Virus record (IMG/VR): IMGVR_UViG_3300032954_000033
Coordinates: 1-43,625 of that record
Source: a virus
Length of the DNA stretch: 43,625 nucleotides
Reading direction: 5' to 3' (one strand)
Part shown: positions 25,516 to 33,128 of the stretch, one piece after another
Numbering within the stretch: position 1 is the stretch's first letter
Layout of the letters: each line of letters starts with the position of its first letter
Program-made: the position numbers and the translations under genes
The notes under the pieces: generated by a model
Seen by the model: the letters and a program-made list of their open reading frames with translations, nothing else
The model's database searches: none
Told to the model about the DNA's origin: nothing

Positions 25516-25986
25516 ATGCCAAAACTGGCCGTAACTGTTGTTCCTAAAAATCAGAGGAGTCCCGCGCTTGAACACTATTATTCGGATCTCGAAAAACATC
25601 GTGCGGAAAATCGAGCAGCAACGCAACGATGGCGTGAGAGAAATCCCGGTAAGAGTGCAGAACAACAAAGAATTTTTCGTGAAAAGAACCCCACTAAGCA
25701 GTTTGAGTATGGAATCAAATGTCGTTACGGGGTTTCTCTGGAAGAATACGAAGAGATTTTTGATCGGCAGCTTGGTGTTTGTGCTCTTTGCGAACAACCC
25801 TTCAAACGCTGGCCTTGTATTGACCACGACCACACTTGCAAGGAACATTCTTCAAAAAAGGGTTGTAAAAAGTGCATTCGTGGACTTCTATGTATTATTT
25901 GCAACGGGATGATTGCTCGTATTGAAAAGAATCCATCGATGCTCGAACGAGTCAAGGCTTACTTAGCCGCGAAAGGAAGTGACTAG
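25516..25986 (+). CDS. Second HNH homing endonuclease, endonuclease VII-like
   Basis: This 156-residue protein has CALC (Cys89, Cys92), DHDH at 103-106, a lysine- and cysteine-rich insertion (CKKC, residues 117-120), then IRGLLCIICNGMIA supplying Cys126, Cys129 and Asn130. That is the endonuclease VII-type beta-beta-alpha metal site, complete with four Cys. It begins MPKL like the HNH product at 4730 and has an equally A/T-rich codon style compared with the flanking virion genes. It stands between a small virion gene and the nozzle gene. Its ribosome site is inside a hairpin (see 25475). The insert between paired Cys sites is longer than in its paralogue. Confidence 0.85.
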   Translation: MPKLAVTVVPKNQRSPALEHYYSDLEKHRAENRAATQRWRERNPGKSAEQQRIFREKNPTKQFEYGIKCRYGVSLEEYEEIFDRQLGVCALCEQPFKRWPCIDHDHTCKEHSSKKGCKKCIRGLLCIICNGMIARIEKNPSMLERVKAYLAAKGSD

Positions 25987-25993
25987 TTCCCTC

Positions 25994-28970
25994 ATGTCTG
26001 GTTTCGCCGGTAGTCAGCCTATTATTCTTCCTAAACTTGGCGGTTTGTATACCTTCTTGAGGCCGGTTTGACGTTCCCAGCGGGTATTCACCAGCCCTCC
26101 AAAACGTCCGCTTCCTCCCCCGTGCCGTCCTCACCCGTCCCGGTTTGACCTCGCGCGTCACTGGTGCCGTCTCCTTCACCGGTGGCGCGCAGTTCATTAA
26201 CAACTCGTCCCTGAAACAGACGATTCTCCTTGATTCCAACGGGAACATCTATCGTGTAGACGCGCAGGGGAATCCTCAGGTTCTCCAATTTCCAGTGAAC
26301 GTCGCGAACGCTGGGTCGAAGTTGAAGGTTCAGCAATCCTTCGGCCGGGAGTTCATGGCGTTCTTCAACGGGCCGCCGAACGTCACGGAGCCGTTGGCGC
26401 CGGGAGGGCCAATCCGGCACTGGGACGGGAATAAAGACAACCCCCCAGGAGTTCCCGCGGCGGCTGCAGTGATCGATTCCGGCGCGGCGGGGAGCATCTC
26501 CGCTGGAACACACACCCTCGTAGTGTTCTTCGAGATGGTCTACGGGACATTGAGCCAAGTGGGTGCTCCGGTAACTTGGAATGCTGCAGGGAACAAGCAA
26601 GCTGCAGTTTCAACCATTCCGCTCGGTCCTACTGGTTGTGTCGCTCGTAGGTTGGCCCTCACGACCGTCGCGGATCCAAATACGTACTACTCCCTCCCTT
26701 CGTTCCGCATCAACGACAACGTGACCACTTCAGCGACCATTGACGGGAGCGATACGACTCTTCAGACTCAAGGTTATCCGTTGGCTTTTGGCAACAGTGT
26801 TCTCAGCAGTGCTCCCTCTATTCCCACTCTCGCTCCATTGTCCCCGGATGGCCCCGGTGCGCCTTCCGTAGTGGTCGATGACACCACGAGTTATCCTTCG
26901 GTAAACATAGTAAACTCCCCGAACGGAGCTTCCGAAATCGGTGCTACAGCAACCTACACCACTACGACCTCTCACGGATTCCAAGTTGGGCAGACTGTGG
27001 TGGTCTCTGGAGTAGGTGTGAGCGGATACAACGTCACGGAAGTTATCGCTTCCATTCCCTCCCCCACGACATTCACTCTAACTCTCGGAGTCAGCGGTCT
27101 AGCGGCTTCCGGCGGTGGTACAGTCACGCTTACTGGTTCCATCGCCATTGGCGTTCGCATGATGCAAATTGTGTGGGAGACACGGTGGGGTTATCTCACG
27201 GCACCTGGACCCACGGTGCAGTGGACCGCAGCGGGTGGCTACGGTGCACTGGTCTCGAACATTCCCATCGGTCCTTGGTACGTCATCGCACGACGGATAC
27301 TCTTTACTCTCTCCGGTGGAGCGGATTTCTTTTACATCACGCAGAACCGCATCGGCGACAACACTTCCACCACTGCAAGAGTGGATTTCAACGATACCAT
27401 CCTCGCTGGCGGCTCGAACTTCGATTACCTCGCCCGCAACTACGGTCCAATGGATTCCTATGGAGTGGGAGTCTATGGCGGGAGACTCGTGACGTGGGGA
27501 GGGTTGAATACTCTCAAGGGCAATAATCTTGGCTTCGACGGAGGATGGAATTTCACAGACGGCACGCCGGGAGGATGGATGGCCGGAGCGACCGTCACTG
27601 GGGGCATCCGGGAGTCTGCGAATGTCTTCTGCGGAGAAGCATGGAGAATCACCGGGAATGGTGGGGTTCTGTGCGGGCAAATTTACAACGCTTCCATTCA
27701 AGCTCTTCTGCAACCAAACACTTCCTACACCGTCTCCTTCCGCGGCTGCACAGACGCCGGGGGAGCGACAGGCGCTCTCTCCGTTGATCTCTGGTCCCCT
27801 ACTGTCGGGCTTCTCTCTCCGACGGTTGCGATCGATGCTTCCCTACTCGCCGCTGCTTATCAGGAGTTCCAAGGAATCCTCCTCAATGGCCTTGCAGCCA
27901 TCCCCTCTGATACTGTCCTCCGTGTCTACGCTGCGGATCCCGGGGCCGTATTTGGGAACTTCTACATCGATCATGTCCGCGTTTGGCCGACGCAACAGAA
28001 ATACGAGTCTTCGGTGGTCCGTTTCAGCAATCCCTACGACCCCGAGACGTTTGATGGTATCAACGGTTACGTCCAAATCTCCAAAGACGACGGCCAGCAA
28101 GTCGTCGCCTGTGCTCAGCTTCGTTCTTTTTTCTATATGGTGAAAGAACGCTCCTGGCACACGACTTACGATGACGGCACGAATCCTCCCTCCCTCTGGT
28201 TCACGCGCGCGGTGGACCGCACGATCGGAGCGGGGAGTCCGAATGGGCTAATTAGCTCCGACACCTATCTCGTTTCCTACTGGCGTTCCGGAGCGTACAT
28301 GTACGCCGGCGGGAAGCCAGTGAAGGTCTCCCAGGAAATCCAACCTACGTGGTTGAGTTTTACATGGGAGAACGCTTGGCAGACACACGTACTTCTGGAC
28401 ACACAGGGGAAGCAAATTTTCTTCTTCGGGCCGATGGATGGGAATACACAACCGCAGAACTCTCTCGTGCTGGACTACAGCGAAGGCATGGGGCAGGAGG
28501 ATGACCCTGCGGGCAGGAAGTGGGGGCTTGATGCGTGGCCTGTGCCCATCAACGCGAGTTTTCTCTTTGAGACCTCCAGTAATACGCAAGCAATTTATCT
28601 CGTAGGTCCGAAGCTCTACGAGCACACAGGCACCGACGACGACGGAACACCCATCGACTCCTTCTACGAGACAGCCTACGTCAAGGCCGGCGACCACGGT
28701 CAAGATGTCTTTGTCGGCTGCACGTACTTCGCAGAAGGCAGCGGACCGATTCTTGTGACCATGTACGGAATCGATGGAGTTGTGGTGGATGTGTTGCCGA
28801 AGGAAATCATCCTCACCGCGAACCCCGGACAGCAGTACGAAATGTACGGCAACCTCGAATCCGAACGCGCCAAGCTGCGCTTCGAGATGGTCGAGGACAA
28901 CGCCAACTTCACTCTGAAGGGCGTCTGCATCTTCGCCCAACCGAACTTCATGGAGCAGAGACCGCAATAA
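25994..28970 (+). CDS. Nozzle / tail tubular B-like protein, needs +1 frameshift
   Basis: Frame 1 (25994-26068) encodes 25 residues with PIILPKLGGLYTF and stops at TGA 26069. The +1 frame then carries on for 966 codons: DVPSGYSPALQNVRFLP, AVLTRPGL and a long beta-rich body to TAA 28968-28970. A +1 shift gives a 991-residue product whose N-terminus reads through without a break. The LRPVDVPSGYSPALQNVxFxxxxVxTRPGL pattern is what I expect of tail tubular B/nozzle-like proteins, which form the distal tail tube. A TTG at 26145 would start the long frame alone but lacks a ribosome site and loses the conserved beginning. The next gene overlaps its stop. Confidence 0.65.
26059..26072 (+). promoter_or_regulatory. 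Candidate programmed +1 frameshift site, prfB-like
   Basis: The reading is TTG AGG CCG GTT TGA C. A GAGG (26059-26062) can act as an internal Shine-Dalgarno, followed by one codon, then NTT TGA C. Spacing and order match the release factor 2 site (AGG GGG UAU CUU UGA C). The peptidyl-tRNA would slip from GTT to TTT at the slow UGA, which costs one base pair at codon position 1. A one-base sequence error is the alternative, but there is only a three-T run here. Confidence 0.5.
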
Positions 28971-29674
28971 TGCCCACCATCTCCTCAGACCGGCTCGAAG
29001 GTCTCGCGGACACCAATCCCGAGATGTACGAAGTGATGCGGGATATTGTTGACCAGTTGAATCAGGTTCTTCCTTCTCTCATCTCCGGAAACGGACATCC
29101 GCAGATAGTTTCGGGAGCACAGAGTCCCTCTTCAACGAGCGTCTCCGCGGCTCCAGGGACAGTCTATATTCAACGAGACGCGGAAGCGGGTCCACTTGCG
29201 ATTCACGTCAAGGACGCGAACTACGATTCGAGCGGATGGGCGGAGTTGGGAGCGTTCGGTTCCATCCCTCCATCCTCCGGCACGGGTTTCCAAGCCGTAG
29301 CCACCACAAGTGGCGTGACGTTCTACTACGACGGCACCAACGGCTCGCAGATTATTACCGTGCAGCGCGCGAACGGACAGTCTTCGCAGGTGGCAGCAGG
29401 GAAGACGGTGGTGAAGGGTCTCAACGCGAACACCACTTACTACTTCTACCCCTACTACGACGAACGCACACAGTCCCTTCAATGGGTGGCGGGGACTGCA
29501 GGGAACCCTGCGATTGCGTTTACGGCTCAGAGCCCCGCGGCCGCTGCTCAACAACGCCTCACTCATCGCATCCCCCTCGCTCCCGGTACGCCGATTACCG
29601 TGACCACGCCCTCAGGAGGTTCGTCCCCAACCAGCGTCGGCGGGGGCTTCGGGGGAAAGGGGCGCTTCGCATGA
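28970..29674 (+). CDS. Virion-type protein with fibronectin-like beta domain
   Basis: This 234-residue protein begins in the overlap with the nozzle-like stop (TAATG). A short N-terminal helix (residues ~12-40) leads to GTVYIQRDAEAGPLAIHVKDANYDSSGW, a pattern common in phage tail-tip or fibre-anchoring proteins. A fibronectin/beta-sandwich section (residues ~107-175, VTFYYDGTNGSQIITVQRANG and NANTTYYFYPYYDE) follows. The end is Gly/Ser/Thr-rich. It is probably a tail-associated structural protein. No catalytic signature is present. Confidence 0.6.
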   Translation: MPTISSDRLEGLADTNPEMYEVMRDIVDQLNQVLPSLISGNGHPQIVSGAQSPSSTSVSAAPGTVYIQRDAEAGPLAIHVKDANYDSSGWAELGAFGSIPPSSGTGFQAVATTSGVTFYYDGTNGSQIITVQRANGQSSQVAAGKTVVKGLNANTTYYFYPYYDERTQSLQWVAGTAGNPAIAFTAQSPAAAAQQRLTHRIPLAPGTPITVTTPSGGSSPTSVGGGFGGKGRFA

Positions 29675-29928
29675 GTACTGTTTACTACATTCTAAGCTAC
29701 GGTGACTTTAAGAAACACGCCCACATGCTCCACGGGACCGATAACATCGCTCACAGCCTGGACGACCCTCTCACCGAAGACTCCGAAGTGATTCTCAAGC
29801 TCTCCGCCCCTGACCACATTCACCACCACTTCGAGAAGAACGATATTTGGAGTCTCCATCCTTCGCACGAAAAAGTCACCGCTCTAGCTACGCACCATCC
29901 GGTGATGAAACACAGGGGAACGATGTGA
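29671..29928 (+). CDS. Small His-rich protein
   Basis: The 85-residue ORF starts at ATG 29671, overlapping the preceding stop. It contains an unusual number of His residues (KKHAHMLH, DHIHHHFEKND, LHPSHEK, THHP), so metal binding is possible. Asp/Glu-rich stretches lie between. It is coupled to the next gene, whose GTG start overlaps its end. Function unknown. Confidence 0.55.
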   Translation: MSTVYYILSYGDFKKHAHMLHGTDNIAHSLDDPLTEDSEVILKLSAPDHIHHHFEKNDIWSLHPSHEKVTALATHHPVMKHRGTM

Positions 29929-30356
29929 ACTACCGATTGTACCGTCCAGAGGACGAAACGCGTGTTCGGGAAATTTTCTCGAAGCAGGGTCTTGCAGCTA
30001 GGCTTCCTTTACCTGGCTACGATCCTGCTGTGGCTACGGCGATTGTGGGGGAGGAGAATGGGGAGGTCAAACTCGCCCTCATCCAGCGTCTCACCGTCGA
30101 AACGCACCTCGTCATCTCCCCCGACGAGCCGAACGCTCCCCAGAAGGTCTCCGATGGCCAAAAAGTCGCCTCCGGCGCCACATTGGCTGTTGCGGAACAA
30201 ATGAGTAAAATGGGGTTTGGAGCGCCAGATGACGTAATCGCTTTCGTTCCGATTGAGAACTCCAAGATGCACAAGCTCATGCTGGACATGGGATTCGTGG
30301 ACGAAGTTCCGGAGTTTCAACCGATGTATCGACGTTTGGGAAAAGTCAGGAAGTGA
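29925..30356 (+). CDS. GNAT-like acetyltransferase-fold protein
   Basis: The 143-residue product starts at GTG 29925, overlapping the previous stop. It opens MNYRLYRPEDETRVREIF, the usual first beta strand and helix of a GNAT domain. A KLALIQRLTVETHLVIS strand pair and a DDVIAFVPIENSKMHKLMLDMGF segment follow, corresponding to the late strand-helix that holds the N-x-x-x-x-x-L-x-x-x-G-F signature. An acetyl-CoA loop (Q/RxxGxG/A) is not obvious. GNAT-like proteins occur in podovirus structural regions, and enzyme activity is uncertain. Confidence 0.65.
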   Translation: MNYRLYRPEDETRVREIFSKQGLAARLPLPGYDPAVATAIVGEENGEVKLALIQRLTVETHLVISPDEPNAPQKVSDGQKVASGATLAVAEQMSKMGFGAPDDVIAFVPIENSKMHKLMLDMGFVDEVPEFQPMYRRLGKVRK

Positions 30357-30359
30357 CAC

Positions 30360-30818
30360 ATGGGCCGCGGAACAGCCGATAAACTCGCGCAGCAGGACGA
30401 AGCCAGAAAGAATCAGTACACCAACATGGTGACTGACACGATAGCGAAGATTCCTGACGATTATTCCCCGCAGCAGAAAGCGGACATCACTACCAACACT
30501 CTCGGGACCATCGATACGCAGTTTAAGAACAACGCGGATGAGATGGCGAGGAGAGCAAGCGCGACGGGTTCCTCGGCGGGACTGCCCGAGGATCTCCTGG
30601 AAAATACCCGGCAGAACGCGCAGACGAAAGCACAAGCTGCCTCCGGTCTCCAGCAGCAATTCGCAAACGTCCCCGTGCAACGCGCGCTCCAACAGGCTTC
30701 GGTCTTCGCGCCGGCTCTCGGTGGGATGCAGCAGGAGCAACAAGCCTCCAACACTTCCTGGTTCGATCAACTTCTCGGTAGTGCAGCAGCCGCAGCGGGC
30801 ACCGCGGCAAGTGGGTAA
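30360..30818 (+). CDS. Helical internal virion-type protein
   Basis: This 152-residue protein is Gln/Ala/Asn-rich and helical throughout (QYTNMVTDTIAKI, QKADITTNTLGTIDTQF, QAASGLQQQFANVPVQRALQQA), with an Ala-rich hydrophobic end (GSAAAAAGTAASG). The style matches small internal core or ejection proteins of podoviruses, as does the place ahead of two larger internal-type proteins. It begins four bases after the previous stop. No specific family is recognised. Confidence 0.6.
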   Translation: MGRGTADKLAQQDEARKNQYTNMVTDTIAKIPDDYSPQQKADITTNTLGTIDTQFKNNADEMARRASATGSSAGLPEDLLENTRQNAQTKAQAASGLQQQFANVPVQRALQQASVFAPALGGMQQEQQASNTSWFDQLLGSAAAAAGTAASG

Positions 30819-30820
30819 CT

Positions 30821-31138
30821 ATGAATCCGATACTTTCAAAACTCCTTGGTGTAGGCGAAATGGGACTCGGGGCTGTCACAGGCAACGGTCGCGTAGGGCG
30901 CGCGGGATTCAATCGCGTGACACAGCCTCAGGGCGGTTTCAACTACTGGGCTTCCACCCACGCCTCTCCCACCGTCCCCGGAGCACGGATGTCGAACCTC
31001 TCGACACCTCCGCTCGTCACTCCTTCCCCCACAGCCGCTTCGCAGCTTCCTTACAGCAGTGGTGGGGGTTCACCGATGCCCATCACCCCAGCCTTTCGCA
31101 TGCCCTCTGCCTACGGAGACCCTGAGTCGATGCAATGA
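30821..31138 (+). CDS. Small Pro/Ser/Gly-rich virion-type protein
   Basis: The 105-residue product has an N-terminal SKLLGVGEMGLGAVTG segment, then a Pro/Ser/Thr-rich, probably disordered body. It ends with PITPAFRMPSAYGD, part of a short motif shared with 1461 and 31135. It starts two bases after the preceding stop and overlaps the next start (ATGA). Role unknown, likely virion-associated. Confidence 0.6.
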   Translation: MNPILSKLLGVGEMGLGAVTGNGRVGRAGFNRVTQPQGGFNYWASTHASPTVPGARMSNLSTPPLVTPSPTAASQLPYSSGGGSPMPITPAFRMPSAYGDPESMQ

Positions 31139-31326
31139 AGAAACCTTCCAACTATGAAGCTCCTTCACTCACCAACCCCTCCCCCATCGACTCCGCTGAT
31201 CGTATCGGAGGGGACATGAGCAGACCGACACTGTTCCAACCGGGGGAGAAGAGTCAGATCGACGTGAGCGGGATGAAAACGAACCGGCCGGGATTTAAGT
31301 TCCCGAGCCGGATGTGGACCGAATAG
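31135..31326 (+). CDS. 63-residue protein ending in FKFPSRMW
   Basis: This short, mostly disordered protein is coupled to the preceding gene by ATGA. It ends GFKFPSRMWTE, almost the same as the FKMPSRM near the end of the 1461 product. A recurring short C-terminal motif in otherwise dissimilar small proteins could be a docking or packaging tag. No fold is predicted by eye. Confidence 0.55.
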   Translation: MKKPSNYEAPSLTNPSPIDSADRIGGDMSRPTLFQPGEKSQIDVSGMKTNRPGFKFPSRMWTE

Positions 31327-31335
31327 GAGTAAACG

Positions 31336-31596
31336 ATGGGCATGTCACCAATGGGGCCGTTTACACAAATGCTCGGCGGTCCCGAACAGACGCAGCAGCA
31401 ACAACAGGGAGCCCTCGGCAACCGCGCTACTCCTCCGCGCCGGGCGATTGATAAGCTCATGATGCAACAGCAGCAGCAGAAGCAAGCGATGGCGTTTCCG
31501 ATGGGGATTCCGCAGAACGAACAGCCTCCACAGATGCAACAGATGAATAGCTCCCCGAACGCGACATCGTTTCTCAGTGCAGTATTAGGAAAGTAA
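31336..31596 (+). CDS. Gln-rich small protein
   Basis: The 86-residue product has two polyglutamine-like runs (QTQQQQQ and MMQQQQQKQ) and many Met, Pro and Asn residues. It ends with TSFLSAVLGK, a short hydrophobic helix. It lies ten bases after the previous stop with GGAGT upstream. The low complexity suggests a disordered internal virion or assembly protein. No known domain is seen. Confidence 0.55.
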   Translation: MGMSPMGPFTQMLGGPEQTQQQQQGALGNRATPPRRAIDKLMMQQQQQKQAMAFPMGIPQNEQPPQMQQMNSSPNATSFLSAVLGK

Positions 31597-31598
31597 AC

Positions 31599-33128
31599 AT
31601 GGCCTTCGACCTCAACGGCAGCGGTGGCGACCAGGATGTAATGTACGACTCGCAGGACTTGAGCCGTCCGCGTCCCTCACAGTACGCTCCCAGCGTGCTC
31701 ACGAATCTCCTCTCCCCCTGGCGACAGGACCAGAAAGCATGGAGCTTCGCGCCTCAGGATCAGGATGCCGGGACCGCTCCGGATCTCGGCCGCACGCCTC
31801 CTCCCGCCGCAGCGCCCATCACCACCGATCACATGGGTCCGCGCAGTCCGCTGGACGAGATGCTCGGGAGGTACAACGCGGCGGAGGATGCTTACAAGAG
31901 CCTTCTTGAGAAGGGTCCCGATCAGTTCAAGCCTTCCATCTGGCGGAGACTCGCGGGGACGGCGCTTGGCACAGCAGCGGGAATGGGTGGGCAGAGGATG
32001 GGCTACGGACGCTACTCCGGCTTCTCCGCGAACCCGCAGGAAGCCGCGAACGTCACTCGGCAGTTCGTGTTCGGACCACAAGGACGGCTCAACGACGCGT
32101 ACCAGCGTCAATTAGCCAGCGCGCGCCTCACCTCTGAAGACGCGATGAAGAACTATCAGCTTACGCGGCAGGAGGACATTGACGACCGCAACGCGCGAAA
32201 CATTGCGAGCGAGATGGAAGCGAGGAATCGTCCACAGGTTGTGGAGGGTTATCGTGTGCCACAGGAGGGCGGCGCGGCGACTCCCATTCCTATCGACTAC
32301 GGTGGGCAGCTTCCAGAAGGAATCGGTCAGCCTCCTCCGGGAACGCTTCCCGAAGTGATTCAAGCGAAGGAAAAAGCTCCACTGGAAGCTGCGGACGCTC
32401 GTCAGCAGGCTACACAACAGGCTGCAGATGAACGCCAAAATAAACTGTTCAAGGAACAAGAGAAGCTCCAATCCGACCGCGAAGCCGCTGCTGACCGCCG
32501 TCAACAAGCGGGTCTTGAACAAAAAGGCAAACAAGGTCTTCAGAAAGTCGTTGATGACGCGCGGAACATCGACGCGTTGGAACAGGAACAACGGACGATT
32601 CTTGACCAAGTTTCTCAGCCGGAAGAAAAAGGCGGAGGGAAACGCGGGACGTTCGGTGGCGGCCCGTACCTCAACGGTCCCCAATCGATGCAGTTCCTCG
32701 CGAATCACATGGCTCTCACCGTTGGACGCATCAAGGGCGCGCGTACTGGTAAGGACCTCATCGAAGCACACATCAAAGCCCGTGACCTCGACCAGACTAC
32801 GGAAGCTTTGGCTTCTCGCGTTCTTTCCGGCGGTGTGCTTACTTACCAACAGGCCCAACAGATGCTCGGGACTACGGGCGTGAAGCGCGCGTCCGCGTGG
32901 CAGAAGGTTCGGGAGACAGGACAGGACCTTAACGTAGATACCGACGATTACGTACCCACGGAGTACGGCGGGAAACGCCCATCGGCGACACAACAACAAA
33001 CTTCCACTCCGCAAACTCCGGCTCCTCCGAGTCCCCCTGCGAACGGAATGAAGTGGCAGTACAATCCGAATATGCCTAAAGGACAGCAGTTCAGACAGGT
33101 TCCAGCCACCAATGCCCAACGGCAATAA
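31599..33128 (+). CDS. Large internal virion-type protein, coiled coil
   Basis: This 509-residue protein starts two bases after the preceding stop. A disordered N-terminus (to residue ~80) leads to a helical section with a Gly-rich hydrophobic patch (RRLAGTALGTAAGMGGQRMG, residues ~111-130). Residues ~255-345 are a long Gln/Ala/Glu/Arg coiled coil. The tail is Pro/Gln/Thr-rich. The gene overlaps the next by 17 bases. Size and composition fit an ejection or internal core protein of a short-tailed phage, inferred from layout. Confidence 0.6.
   Translation: MAFDLNGSGGDQDVMYDSQDLSRPRPSQYAPSVLTNLLSPWRQDQKAWSFAPQDQDAGTAPDLGRTPPPAAAPITTDHMGPRSPLDEMLGRYNAAEDAYKSLLEKGPDQFKPSIWRRLAGTALGTAAGMGGQRMGYGRYSGFSANPQEAANVTRQFVFGPQGRLNDAYQRQLASARLTSEDAMKNYQLTRQEDIDDRNARNIASEMEARNRPQVVEGYRVPQEGGAATPIPIDYGGQLPEGIGQPPPGTLPEVIQAKEKAPLEAADARQQATQQAADERQNKLFKEQEKLQSDREAAADRRQQAGLEQKGKQGLQKVVDDARNIDALEQEQRTILDQVSQPEEKGGGKRGTFGGGPYLNGPQSMQFLANHMALTVGRIKGARTGKDLIEAHIKARDLDQTTEALASRVLSGGVLTYQQAQQMLGTTGVKRASAWQKVRETGQDLNVDTDDYVPTEYGGKRPSATQQQTSTPQTPAPPSPPANGMKWQYNPNMPKGQQFRQVPATNAQRQ

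Noticed and set aside
26145-28970. Independent TTG start for the nozzle-like gene
   Set aside because: No Shine-Dalgarno precedes it, and the frame is open and protein-like for 84 bases further upstream, up to the frameshift site.
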